Source: Geminicoccaceae bacterium
GTDB lineage: Bacteria; Pseudomonadota; Alphaproteobacteria; Geminicoccales; Geminicoccaceae
Direction: 5' to 3'
DNA length: 64,000 bases
Assembly: GCA_020638495.1 (NCBI GenBank)
Contig: JACKIN010000015.1
Span: 34,576 to 98,575 of the forward strand
Shown here one piece after another: positions 53,793 through 63,172 of the stretch. The position numbers and the translations under genes are program-made. The notes beneath the pieces are model-generated. The model was not told the origin of the DNA and ran no database searches. It saw nothing but the letters and a program-made list of their open reading frames with translations. Position 1 is the stretch's first letter; every line of letters starts with the position of its first letter.

Positions 53793-54563
53793 TTGAAGAT
53801 CGTCACCTGGAACGTCAACTCGATCCGCCGGCGCGAGGCCGTCGTGCTCGACTGGCTGCAGGCCAACGCGCCCGATGTCCTGCTCCTGCAGGAGACCAAG
53901 GTCACCGACGCCGATTTCCCGCGTGCCGGTTTCGAGTCTGCCGGCTGGCACCTGGCGCTGCACGGCCAGGTGGGCGGCCGCAATGGCGTGGCGATCCTCG
54001 CCCGCTCGCCGATCGACGCGGTCACGCGCGGCCTGCCCGGCGAGCCCGACGACGAGCAGGCCCGCTACATCGAAGGCCGCGTGGCCGGAATGCGCGTCGC
54101 GTCGATCTATGTTCCCAACGGCACCCGGGTCGATTCCGACAACTTCGCCTACAAGCTGCGATTCTACAACAGGTTGATGGCCTATATGGAGCTTGCCTTG
54201 GAGAGCGATCGACCGCTCGTCCTCGGCGGCGACTACAACGTCGCCCCCGAGCCGATCGACGTCTATGACCCGAAGGCATGCGAAGGCGGCATCTGCTATC
54301 ATCCAGCCGAGCGCCATGCCCTTCGCGGTCTCGTCCATGCCGGCCTCTACGACGCGGTGCGCGCCGTGGCGCCGACCCGCCGGCAGTTCACCTGGTGGGA
54401 TTTGCGGGGCGGCGCCTGGGAACGCGACGAGGGGATGCGCATCGATTTCCTGCTGCTCTCGGCACCGGCCCTGGACCGGCTGAAGAACGCCGATGCGGAT
54501 CCCGGGACGCGCGCCGGCAAGGGTATTTCCGACCATATTCCCGTCTGGTGCGAGCTCGCGTGA
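53793..54563 (+). CDS. xthA: Exodeoxyribonuclease III
   Basis: The product is 256 residues, standard. MKIVTWNVNSIRRREAVVLDWL, LLLQETKVTDADFP, GGDYNVAPEPIDVYDP and the catalytic His in GISDHIPVWCEL cover all metal and catalytic residues. It repairs abasic sites. Its stop overlaps the amidase start by one base. Confidence 0.95.
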   Translation: MKIVTWNVNSIRRREAVVLDWLQANAPDVLLLQETKVTDADFPRAGFESAGWHLALHGQVGGRNGVAILARSPIDAVTRGLPGEPDDEQARYIEGRVAGMRVASIYVPNGTRVDSDNFAYKLRFYNRLMAYMELALESDRPLVLGGDYNVAPEPIDVYDPKACEGGICYHPAERHALRGLVHAGLYDAVRAVAPTRRQFTWWDLRGGAWERDEGMRIDFLLLSAPALDRLKNADADPGTRAGKGISDHIPVWCELA

Positions 54564-55957
54564 TGACAGCCTCCGATCCCCTGAACAACGCCCCCGAGCT
54601 CTGCCGCCTCGGCGTGGCCAAGCTGACTGCCGCCTATGCCGCCGGCACCCTTTCGCCGGTCGAGGTCGCCAGAGCCTGTCTCGCCCGAGCCGAAGAGGCG
54701 CAGGCGGCGCACAACGCGTTCACCCTGATCGACCACGAGGCAGCCCTTGCCCAAGCGCGCGCCGCGGAGGCGCGCTGGCAGGCCGGATCGCCGGCCTCGA
54801 CCATCGACGGGGTGCCGACCACCATCAAGGACATCGTCTGGGTCGAAGACCGTGCGGTCGGTTACGGCAGCGTCGCGGCAGAGCCCGTTCGATCATCCCG
54901 GGACGCACCGGCCGTCGCGCGCCTGCGCGCCGCGGGCGCCGTCATTCTTGGCCTCACCACCACGCCGGAGTTCGGCTGGAAGGCGGTCACCGACAGCCCC
55001 CGCTCGGGCGTCACCACCAACCCGTGGAATGCGGCGCTGACGCCGGGCGGGTCGAGCGGCGGTGCGGCGGTCGCCGCGGCGACCGGTGCCGGTGTTCTGC
55101 ATCTCGGCACGGACGGCGGCGGCTCGATCCGCATTCCCAGCTCCTTCAGCGGCATCTTCGGCATCAAGCCGACGTTCGGCCGGGTCCCCGCCCATCCGCC
55201 GAGCCCTTTCGGCTCGGTCTCACACGTGGGGCCCATGGCGCGCAGCCCTGCCGACGCCGCGGCGATGCTCGGGGTGATGGCCGGCCGCGACATTTCGGAC
55301 TGGATGCAGCCACCGGTCGACCTGCCGTCGCTCGAGGGCCCCCGCTTCGATCTGCGGGGTGCCAGCATCGGCTACTGGCATCGCACGCCCCATGGGTCGG
55401 TCGAGCCCGAGGTGGCGGCCCGGATCGACGCGGTGGCCGACAGCCTGCGCGCCGAGGGTGCGCTGATCGAGCCGATCGACCTGCCCGACCACGACGACCT
55501 CTTCGCGATCTTCACCACGCACTGGTATGCGGGGGCCGCGGCGCGTGTCGCCGCCCTGCCACCGGACAGGCTGGATCGAGTGGATCCGGGCCTCCGGGCT
55601 GTGGCCGCCGCGGGACGGGAAATCCCTGCACCCGACTATGTGCTCGCGACCCAGCGTCGCGTCGCCTTCGGGACTGCCATGGATGCGCTCCTCGAACGGT
55701 TCACCCTTTTGCTCTCGCCGACGACCGCCGTCGCCGCCTTCGCCGCCGGCGAGGAGGTCCCGCCCGGCTCCGGCCTCGGGCGATGGACCGAATGGGCCGG
55801 CTTCAGCTACCCGATCAACCTGAGCCAGCAACCTGCCTGCTCCCTGCCCTGCGGCCGGACCAGCGACGGCAGGCCGGTCGGCCTGCAGCTCGTCGGCCCG
55901 CGCGGCGCGGACGCCCGCGTTCTCGCTGCGGCTGACGGCATCCTGTCACTCATCTGA
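54563..55957 (+). CDS. Amidase (amidase signature family)
   Basis: The product is 464 residues. The Ser-cisSer-Lys triad is visible: Lys in TTIKDIVWVEDR, cis-Ser in TPGGSSGGAAVAAA, and nucleophile Ser in TDGGGSIRIPSSFSG. It hydrolyses a carboxamide; the substrate is not clear. It overlaps xthA by one base and may be co-transcribed. It is not GatA, since no gatB or gatC lies near. Confidence 0.9.
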   Translation: MTASDPLNNAPELCRLGVAKLTAAYAAGTLSPVEVARACLARAEEAQAAHNAFTLIDHEAALAQARAAEARWQAGSPASTIDGVPTTIKDIVWVEDRAVGYGSVAAEPVRSSRDAPAVARLRAAGAVILGLTTTPEFGWKAVTDSPRSGVTTNPWNAALTPGGSSGGAAVAAATGAGVLHLGTDGGGSIRIPSSFSGIFGIKPTFGRVPAHPPSPFGSVSHVGPMARSPADAAAMLGVMAGRDISDWMQPPVDLPSLEGPRFDLRGASIGYWHRTPHGSVEPEVAARIDAVADSLRAEGALIEPIDLPDHDDLFAIFTTHWYAGAAARVAALPPDRLDRVDPGLRAVAAAGREIPAPDYVLATQRRVAFGTAMDALLERFTLLLSPTTAVAAFAAGEEVPPGSGLGRWTEWAGFSYPINLSQQPACSLPCGRTSDGRPVGLQLVGPRGADARVLAAADGILSLI

Positions 55958-56267
55958 TGCCGGGTGATTGCCGGGCGCAGGCACGTCTTGCGGTCATGCT
56001 TGGCGTAACCCGCCCGCTCGATCTCGAGCAAAATCCGCCATGAGTGTCCCTCGGCTGTGATCCGGTGCGGTCCTCGGTGCTTGAAGTGGCCCGGAAGGTG
56101 ATACTATAAAGCAAGGTAAGGATTTTCTTGCTGGCCCTTCCTCGAACGGGATTTCCTGATGACGATGAGGCGCCTGATCGGGTCGGATTTCGGAGAGCGG
56201 ATGCTGCCTGTCGCGAAGGTCTCCGGCTGCCCGACCAGGAAGAACACCGTAACCGTGGGCACGCCAT
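55958..56267. other. Intergenic leader of the exopolysaccharide locus
   Basis: No established gene. The left half shows nothing clear. A promoter lies at 56081-56110 and leaves a leader of about 150 bases before the kinase gene, containing a possible 48-codon frame (56159-56305) that overlaps the kinase start. No riboswitch fold was recognised. Confidence 0.5.
56081..56110 (+). promoter_or_regulatory. Promoter upstream of exopolysaccharide kinase gene
   Basis: TTGAAG (56081-56086) and TATAAA (56105-56110) are 18 bases apart, in a rare AT-rich patch. It would start transcription near 56117, about 150 bases upstream of the kinase ATG. Confidence 0.45.
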
Positions 56268-58631
56268 ATGTTCTTTCCTCCCTCGCCTCCTCGAGCCGTG
56301 GTTGACGGCACCCAGCGAACGGTCGTCCCGAGTCATCCGTCGCCAGCGACCGATCGGGTCCAGGCGCTGAAGGCCTACGCCGATCTGAGCGATGTCGACC
56401 TCAAGGAAGCGCTGCTGACGCTCTGGCGGCGCAAATGGCTGATCATCCTCACGACGCTCGTCTTCGCCGGAATCACCGCCGCCATCGTGACGAGCATGAC
56501 CCCGCTCTACACGGGCAGCGTCAAGCTGCTGTTCCAAGAGCAGCAGATCAACCTCCTGCCGGGCCTGATCAACCAGGCCCCCCCGACCGAGCAGATCCAG
56601 GTCATCGGCTCGCGAACGGTGGCGCAGCGCGTGATCGACAAGATGGGCTTGAAGGCCGATCCGGAGTTCAATCCGGACCTGCAGCCGGAGCCGGTCTTCG
56701 CGCAGTGGTGGGACAAGCTGCTGCAGGCGGTCTCGAGCAGCCTCGACGTCGCGGGCGTGTCGACACCCGCGATCGGCGACGACCTCGAGATGCTGGCGGC
56801 TCCCGAGGTCGGCGCCGCCGGGGCGGGCCCCGAGGAAATGACCGACGATCTGGCCCAGCGCCTGTTCGACGAGATCATCCTCGACGGTTTCCTCGATCGG
56901 CTTACTGTCGATACGGTTCCGGACTCGACAGTGATCGAGATCAGCTTCACGTCCGAGCGTCCGACAAAAGCGGCGCGGATCGCGGACGCGGTAGCCGACA
57001 GCTATCTGCAGCAGCGCCTCGAGGCGAAATTCGACGAGATTCAGCGGACCACCGGCTGGCTGGATGAGCGCATCGGCGAGCTGCGCGAGCAGGTGTCGAC
57101 CGCAGAGGCCGCGGTCGAGGCCTATCGTGGCAAGACCGGGCTGCTCGAGACCGACGGCGGGACGGTCGCGGCGCAGCAGGTGTCCGAGCTCAACACCCAG
57201 CTCATCCTCGCGCGCACTGCCCGCGCCGAGAAGGAGGCACGGCGCGACCAGGTCCGCCGACTCCTCAATTTGGGTGGCGATGGCCTCGCCAGCGCCACCG
57301 AGGTTCTGGGCTCGCCTCTCATCAGCTCGCTGGTCGAGCAGGAGGTGGCGCTCCGGCGGAAGGTCGCCGACCTGTCGCAGGTCTATGGCGCCCGCCACCC
57401 GCTACTGCTCAGCGCCCAGGCCGAGCTCGAGGACCTGCAGAGCAAGATAAAGTCAGAGACCGCGCGAATTGCGGAGAGCATGCAGGCCGAGGTCAACGTT
57501 GCACGCGAGCGTGAGCGTCTGCTCGAGGATGGCCTGCGCCAGCTCGAGGATCGCGTCTCCGATTCGAATCAGGCATCGGTGACCTTGCGCGCCCTGGAGC
57601 GCGAGGCGAGCGCCGCCCGCACCCTGCTCGAGACCTTCCTGCAGCAGTCCCAGGAGCTGAAGTCCCAGGACGACCTCGGTGCCTATCGTGCCGACGCCAC
57701 CATCATCTCCTACTCGGCCATCCCGCGCTTCCCCTCCTACCCGCGCAAGACGCTCGCCGTCGCGGCGGCGATCGTCGTCGGCGGCGTGATCGGTGTCGTG
57801 CTGGCGCTGCTTCTGGAGCGTTTCGAATCCGCTTTCCGCAGCGCCTCGCAGATGGAGGAGGAGCTGGGATTTCCGGTGCTTGCCTCCGTGCCGGACCTCG
57901 GCCGTGTCCGTGCCGTCCGCAAGCACGGCCTGCCAGCCTATCTAGTCGAGAATCCCAATACCGCGGTGGGCGAGGCGTTACGCACGATCAATGCGCGGAT
58001 GGTGCTCTTTCGCGGTGACCGGCGATCAGCCAGCTTCCAGTTCGTGTCGTCCGAGCCCGAGGAAGGGAAGTCCAGCCTGGCGCTCGGCACGGCGCAGATG
58101 CACGCCAAGGCCGGCCGTCGGGTGTTGTTGATCGACGCGGATTTCCGGCAGTCGAGCGTCGCCACGATGCTGCGCCTGCCGTCCACGCCGGGCCTCACCG
58201 AGCTGATGGCACGTCAGAAAACGGTCGAGGAGGTCATCCGGCAGGATCCGGCGTCGGGCGCACATCTGATCACCGCCGGCAAGCCGGTCCCGACCGCCCA
58301 CGATTTTCTCATCGCCGGCCGGCTGGCCGAGATTATCGCCGAGGTCTGCGGCCAGTACGAGCTGATCATCGTCGATTCGCCACCGGTTCTCTCCGTCGCC
58401 GATGCGCCGCTGATCGCCCAGGCGGTCGACGGCACCATCTTCGTCGGACGCTGGGGCAAAACCCGCAAGCAGACCATGATCTTCGCGCTTCGTCAGCTCG
58501 CCCAGACCGGCGCCTCGATCATCGGCCTGGTGCTCTCACGGGTCGATGTGCGCCGTGCCGCCAACTACTCGTACGGCGACGCCGGCCAGTATCACGGCAA
58601 GCACAAGAAATACTATCTGGAGAAAGCTTGA
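56268..58631 (+). CDS. Exopolysaccharide tyrosine autokinase (Wzc/BY-kinase type)
   Basis: The product is 787 residues. The Wzz domain is ALLTLWRRKWLIILTTLVFAG with the first helix; a long coiled coil spans about residues 245-460; a second helix is AVAAAIVVGGVIGVVLALLL near 510. The kinase keeps Walker A SSEPEEGKSSLAL, Walker A' LLIDADFRQ and Walker B LIIVDSPPV. The tail carries a Tyr cluster (NYSYGDAGQYHGKHKKYY). It controls chain length and export of polysaccharide. The real start may be the GTG at 56298, since the first 10 residues are atypical. Confidence 0.9.
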   Translation: MFFPPSPPRAVVDGTQRTVVPSHPSPATDRVQALKAYADLSDVDLKEALLTLWRRKWLIILTTLVFAGITAAIVTSMTPLYTGSVKLLFQEQQINLLPGLINQAPPTEQIQVIGSRTVAQRVIDKMGLKADPEFNPDLQPEPVFAQWWDKLLQAVSSSLDVAGVSTPAIGDDLEMLAAPEVGAAGAGPEEMTDDLAQRLFDEIILDGFLDRLTVDTVPDSTVIEISFTSERPTKAARIADAVADSYLQQRLEAKFDEIQRTTGWLDERIGELREQVSTAEAAVEAYRGKTGLLETDGGTVAAQQVSELNTQLILARTARAEKEARRDQVRRLLNLGGDGLASATEVLGSPLISSLVEQEVALRRKVADLSQVYGARHPLLLSAQAELEDLQSKIKSETARIAESMQAEVNVARERERLLEDGLRQLEDRVSDSNQASVTLRALEREASAARTLLETFLQQSQELKSQDDLGAYRADATIISYSAIPRFPSYPRKTLAVAAAIVVGGVIGVVLALLLERFESAFRSASQMEEELGFPVLASVPDLGRVRAVRKHGLPAYLVENPNTAVGEALRTINARMVLFRGDRRSASFQFVSSEPEEGKSSLALGTAQMHAKAGRRVLLIDADFRQSSVATMLRLPSTPGLTELMARQKTVEEVIRQDPASGAHLITAGKPVPTAHDFLIAGRLAEIIAEVCGQYELIIVDSPPVLSVADAPLIAQAVDGTIFVGRWGKTRKQTMIFALRQLAQTGASIIGLVLSRVDVRRAANYSYGDAGQYHGKHKKYYLEKA

Positions 58632-58692
58632 TGCTGCGTATCTCGGCCCAAATTGACCGACGCTCGAGAAGCAACGCGAGTGGAGCCACCCG

Positions 58693-59688
58693 ATGACCGA
58701 GGACAGGATGCACGAGCCCGCCAGGGTGACCATCGGTGTTCCCGTCTACAATGGCGGGCGGCTCCTGGAGGAGATGCTGGAGTCGCTGCGGCGGCAAAGC
58801 TACCGACAGTTCCGCGTGGTCATCTGCGACAACGCCTCGACCGATGACACGCCGGCGATCGCCAGCCGCTTCGTGGCCAGCGACCCGCGATTCAGCTACC
58901 ATCGCAATCCGACCAATATCGGTGCCGCCCCCAACTTCAACCGCGCCTTCGAGCTCGACCATGCGACGCCCTATTTCAAATGGGCAGCCCACGACGACCT
59001 TTACGAGCCGACCTATCTTGAGAGCTGCATTGCGGCGCTCGACGCCGATCCGGACGCCGTGGTCGCCTATCCGATGACAGTCCTGGTCGACGAGACGCGC
59101 GAAGGATTGGCGCTCGATACGCTGTGCCTCGACGATGCGGTGGTCGATAGCTATACGGACGATCGGAATCGGCCGTGCTGGACGATCGGGCCCCTTCACC
59201 TCGCCGAAGGCAAGGATCCGGTTCACCGCCTGGAGCAGTTGCTCGAACAGATGATTGGATCGTTCGAGATTTTTGGCGTGATGCGGACCTCCGCCCTCGA
59301 ACGTACGGAACTCCACGCGAGCTATTACGGATCGGACCGTCCGCTCCTGGCACAGTTGGTTCTGATGGGGCCTTTCCGGCAGGTGCCCGAGCGACTCTAT
59401 ATCAATCGATATCATGTTGCGGCAAGCCGCCGGCTCAGTCGACAGCAGTTGCGCACCTGGATCGACACGAAAGGCAGCTCCAGGTGGCGTGTGCTGCATT
59501 TGTACTGGGATCTGCTGAGGGCGCCCTTCATTGCCCGCCTGTCCACGCGTGATCGGCTTCGCTGCGGTTTCGTCATCCTGCGCAATTTTGGCACCCGCTA
59601 TGCAGGTCGATTGAACCGAAAGCTCGCGCGTACGCGCCAAGGTCGAGCCGAAATCTCCACTTCGCCGATAAAGAGGGGCACGAGTTGA
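58693..59688 (+). CDS. Glycosyltransferase family 2
   Basis: The product is 331 residues. RVTIGVPVYNGGRLLEEMLESL is the GT-A opening, ICDNASTDDTPAI the nucleotide loop, and WAAHDDLYEPTYLESCI the metal-binding DD. It adds a sugar to a growing polysaccharide. The C-terminal half is basic and helical. It lies 61 bp after the kinase gene. Confidence 0.9.
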   Translation: MTEDRMHEPARVTIGVPVYNGGRLLEEMLESLRRQSYRQFRVVICDNASTDDTPAIASRFVASDPRFSYHRNPTNIGAAPNFNRAFELDHATPYFKWAAHDDLYEPTYLESCIAALDADPDAVVAYPMTVLVDETREGLALDTLCLDDAVVDSYTDDRNRPCWTIGPLHLAEGKDPVHRLEQLLEQMIGSFEIFGVMRTSALERTELHASYYGSDRPLLAQLVLMGPFRQVPERLYINRYHVAASRRLSRQQLRTWIDTKGSSRWRVLHLYWDLLRAPFIARLSTRDRLRCGFVILRNFGTRYAGRLNRKLARTRQGRAEISTSPIKRGTS

Positions 59689-59728
59689 TCGCGCCTTTCG
59701 CCGAAGAACGGTTCTAGGGCAGCGTGCG

Positions 59729-60775
59729 TTGACACGGGGCAGACTTCGCGCGCACGATCTGCGGCGCATCAAGACGCAACCAATATACCGCAACGGCCTG
59801 GTTCAACGGTTGCTATACAGCTCACCGACCGTCACGCATCTACTGGAGGATTGTTACCGGCTCGTGCTTGCACGAATCATGCGGCCAGAAGCCAAGGCCG
59901 ACGCCGACGACCTCGAGGCACGCATCGCCGAGTTTGCCGCCCGCTTTCCAGACGCCATCGGCACCTGCGACGAGGAGCCCGTCTTTCTCCTGGCGGCCGG
60001 CTGGCGCTCAGGCTCGACGCTGCTGCAGCGCGTGCTGATGTCGAGTGGCGAGCTGTTGATCTGGGGCGAGCCGTTCGCCAGGTCTGGTATCGTGCAGAAG
60101 CTCTCGGACCATTTTCGTGCGTTCACCCGGGAATGGCCACCGCCCTCGTATTTCGTCGACAGCTTCCCTGGGGAGCTTTCGGGGCATTGGATCGCCAACA
60201 GCTATCCTTGTGCCGCCGACTTGATTGCGAGTCACCGAGCCTTCCTCATCCAGCTGCTTGCGGCGCCGGCCCATTCACGTGGCCGAAAGCGCTGGGGCTT
60301 CAAGGAAGTGCGTCTGGACGGCGGGCATGCGCGCTATCTGAAGTTGCTGTTCCCCAAAGCGCGTTTGGTGTTTCTCGTCCGGGACCCTTATGCATGCTAT
60401 GCTTCATTTCGTCACTACATCAAGAGCGATTTCCTGGCTTGGCCCGAAACACCGATCCATTCGGCCAAGGACTTCGGAGGGCTTTGGCGACGGCTGGCTT
60501 CCAGTTTCGAGGATGCGCAAAAAGACATCGGCGGACTATGGCTGCAATATGAGGAATACCTGCGCGATCCAGGGCTCCATCGGGCGCTCTGCGAGTATGT
60601 CGGGGCCGACCTGAAACCGCCCGATCGAATGGATCTGATCGCGTCTTCCGGGCACGCAGGCGTAAGCGAGACACGAAGCGATGCGGCGCGACTACTATGG
60701 TGGGAGCGGCGCGGGATCGAACGGGCGGCCGGCGAGTGCGCCAGGCGCTTAGGCTACTCCGGCGCTCGCGGATGA
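59729..60775 (+). CDS. Sulfotransferase family protein
   Basis: The product is 348 residues with a TTG start at 59729. The PAPS 5'-phosphosulfate loop is GWRSGSTLLQRVLMSS and the 3'-phosphate block is VFLVRDPYACYASFRHYIK. It likely transfers sulfate to a polysaccharide or lipid. The first 100 residues are unlike common sulfotransferases. Its end overlaps the convergent methyltransferase gene by 22 bp. Confidence 0.8.
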   Translation: MTRGRLRAHDLRRIKTQPIYRNGLVQRLLYSSPTVTHLLEDCYRLVLARIMRPEAKADADDLEARIAEFAARFPDAIGTCDEEPVFLLAAGWRSGSTLLQRVLMSSGELLIWGEPFARSGIVQKLSDHFRAFTREWPPPSYFVDSFPGELSGHWIANSYPCAADLIASHRAFLIQLLAAPAHSRGRKRWGFKEVRLDGGHARYLKLLFPKARLVFLVRDPYACYASFRHYIKSDFLAWPETPIHSAKDFGGLWRRLASSFEDAQKDIGGLWLQYEEYLRDPGLHRALCEYVGADLKPPDRMDLIASSGHAGVSETRSDAARLLWWERRGIERAAGECARRLGYSGARG

Positions 60776-61650
60776 CGGCTGTCGCGCTGCGGTTCACTCG
60801 AGACGCCATCCCGCTGCGGCACCACTGGCTTGGTGATGCGAACCAGGGCGCTCGCTGCAAACGCCAGCGTGGCGTTCGGCAGCGCGAGCTCCAGCGCCCT
60901 CAACCATTTCACCACCCAGGTCGATCGTCCGAAAAGCCACCGATACTCGTTTGGTCGCAGCAGCCGAAGGGTACGCACTTCGCCGCGCAATCCGAGTGTC
61001 CCGATCGTTTCCCGCCACCAATCGGCCGTACGCGGATAGTAGTACAGGGCCTCGACCCGCGCCTTGCCCTTATACGTGGAACCGCGAAGCACCGGCCGCA
61101 GCAGCCTATACGCCCAATGACGAAGTGTCGGTTCGACACCGGTCAGAATGTACAAGGAATGCCCCGGGGCCAGGACCCGCGCGAGCTCCTGGACAGCGAG
61201 AGCCTGCTCGTCCGCTGCTATGTGCTGGATCGTATATGCCGACACGCCGCCATCGATCGAGTTGTCGCCCAAGGGCAGTTGCGCGAGATTTGCCTGTATG
61301 TAGAGCCCGTGATCGCCGAGACGTTGGCGCGCCTCGCGCAAAGCCACGCCGGAGATATCAATGCAAATTCGTGCCGAGAATTCCGACGACCACGGAATAT
61401 ACTCGGAATGCGCGAGCGCGCCCGACGCTGCATCAATGAAATAGCGACCGGCTCCGAACGTGCCATCCAAGTCCTGATAGGAACGCGCTTCATAATGCGC
61501 TGCACCGGGCGACCCGCTGCTGCCGGCCCCACTGAACGTCGCCGTATCGCGGAACAGGCCGCTGCCTGCATCACGTTGCCAACCGTGCTCATCGTACCAG
61601 CGGCGCACGGAAGCGGCGACTGTCTCGGTTAGCCTCTTGTCTTCGCTCAT
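60754..61650 (-). CDS. Class I SAM-dependent methyltransferase (type 11)
   Basis: The product is 298 residues. ICIDISGVALREARQRLGDHG is the SAM-binding motif region; NLAQLPLGDNSIDGGVSAYTIQHI and ELARVLAPGHSLYILTG are the type 11 blocks. The motif I glycines are atypical (ICIDISG), so the fold is inferred from pattern. It is reversed in an otherwise plus-strand locus, and may methylate a sugar or lipid. Confidence 0.8.
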   Translation of the reverse strand: MSEDKRLTETVAASVRRWYDEHGWQRDAGSGLFRDTATFSGAGSSGSPGAAHYEARSYQDLDGTFGAGRYFIDAASGALAHSEYIPWSSEFSARICIDISGVALREARQRLGDHGLYIQANLAQLPLGDNSIDGGVSAYTIQHIAADEQALAVQELARVLAPGHSLYILTGVEPTLRHWAYRLLRPVLRGSTYKGKARVEALYYYPRTADWWRETIGTLGLRGEVRTLRLLRPNEYRWLFGRSTWVVKWLRALELALPNATLAFAASALVRITKPVVPQRDGVSSEPQRDSRHPRAPE

Positions 61651-61846
61651 GGCTCGCCTTCAAATTGACCAAGGCTGCGGCTATCATGGCCGACGACCGT
61701 TGCCAAGGCATCAATGATTGCATTCCGTCTTGGGTTCTCGGAGCTGCGAACAGAGACACTTCGCCGTGCGCAACAACACGGCGTGACTGATTTCGGCGAG
61801 TATCTCCGTTCTTCGCGGTGACCGGCACCCCGTAGGAAGCGTGTGA

Positions 61847-63064
61847 ATGTCCACAACGATCAACACAGAGTCGATCGACCAGAGTGCGGTTGCAACACGC
61901 GGTCTGCTGTATGCCGCCTTGTGCGTCGCGATCACCATTCAGTATCTCTATTTGTTCTCCTACAACTCGGTGCCCGCCCTGCGCCTGCCTTTGGCCGGCG
62001 CCTTGACCGTGCTGCATCTGGCGCTCGCGGCCCTGATGATCATGGTCCGTCCGGCGCCTTGGAGCTTCGCGCTGATCCTGTCTGTCGGTCTCTTCATCCT
62101 GGCGATGATCCCGGCCCATTTCATGGGATATGGCGAGGTGCCCGGGTTCGATGCATCGTCCGCGCTGCGTATCCTCATCCTGCCGTTGATGATGATCTGG
62201 GTGCTGAGCTGTCCGCTCGCCCTGCCGGTCAGGTTGATCTGGCTCTTCTCCGTCGTGGGTGTTCTGCTCTGCGCGTACGTCGCCTTCACGGGCCCGCCCG
62301 TCTACATGGGCTACAACTATACCGACCCACGGCTTGCGGCCTTCACCGGCGGAGACGATACGATACATCCCAGCGCCAAATACCTGGTGCTGCAACTGGT
62401 CCTCATCGACCTGCTGCGCCGTGGCCGCCTCATGTCGCCGCCGCTGGCCCACGGCCTGGTCGCCCTCTGCCTCGTCGTGCTGCTCGGCTACGCTGGCAGG
62501 AACCAGCTCGTGTTCGTCGTGAGCTACTACCTCGCGCTCGTCTATTTCCGCTGGAACCGCATAACCTTGATCCGCTGGTCACCGCCCCTGCTAGCCTGCC
62601 TCTTCCTGACAGCGTCATTGATCGCGTTGCAACTCGGATCCGACGTCGCGAGCTGGGGCAGCGGGCGGATCGGCGTTTGGCAGTATCGGATCGTGCTGAT
62701 CTGGAATCGCGATATCGTGCCCTTCCTTTTCGGCGGCGGCGTCAACGCCGACTTCATCTGGACACCCGAATGGTCGTTCGCCGATGAGGGCATGAGCGCG
62801 CACAACGACTATCTGCACATCATCATGGACCATGGCATCGTCGGCCTGATTGCGATCGCCACAATGATTGCCGGCCTGTGGAGCCGAGTCTTTGTCGAAG
62901 GACGCGCGGTGCTCATCGCCATGCTGATCAATTCGTTCTTCTCGAACGGCTTCTTTCAATCGCCGCTGCTCGCCATGCTGCTGGCGCTCGTGCTGTCGGT
63001 TTCGATGCTCGCGACACTCAATCCAGTGGTCGTCGAGCCGAGCCACCCGGCCCCGCCGGACTGA
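61847..63064 (+). CDS. O-antigen ligase/polymerase (Wzy-like) membrane protein
   Basis: The product is 405 residues with about 10-12 membrane helices. A large periplasmic loop is near residues 285-330 with FLFGGGVNADFIWTPEWSFADEGMSAHNDYLHIIMDHGIVGL. The HNDYLHIIMDHGIVGL motif is typical of the O-antigen ligase/Wzy superfamily. It polymerises or attaches polysaccharide repeats. AGGAAG lies upstream of the ATG. Confidence 0.85.
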   Translation: MSTTINTESIDQSAVATRGLLYAALCVAITIQYLYLFSYNSVPALRLPLAGALTVLHLALAALMIMVRPAPWSFALILSVGLFILAMIPAHFMGYGEVPGFDASSALRILILPLMMIWVLSCPLALPVRLIWLFSVVGVLLCAYVAFTGPPVYMGYNYTDPRLAAFTGGDDTIHPSAKYLVLQLVLIDLLRRGRLMSPPLAHGLVALCLVVLLGYAGRNQLVFVVSYYLALVYFRWNRITLIRWSPPLLACLFLTASLIALQLGSDVASWGSGRIGVWQYRIVLIWNRDIVPFLFGGGVNADFIWTPEWSFADEGMSAHNDYLHIIMDHGIVGLIAIATMIAGLWSRVFVEGRAVLIAMLINSFFSNGFFQSPLLAMLLALVLSVSMLATLNPVVVEPSHPAPPD

Positions 63065-63119
63065 ACAAACTTCCGGGAGCACACTTCCCGTAACTGCGTT
63101 GCTCCTTAACAACGGAACG

Positions 63120-63146
63120 GCCCGGGCCACCCATAACGGCCCGGGC
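63120..63146. terminator. Hairpin between convergent genes
   Basis: GCCCGGGCC (63120-63128) and GGCCCGGGC (63138-63146) form a perfect 9-bp stem around a 9-base loop. It lies between the Wzy-like gene and the convergent repeat-protein gene and could end both transcripts. No T-run follows. Confidence 0.5.
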
Positions 63147-63172
63147 GTTCGCTTGGTTGTGCTGCGTCCGTG

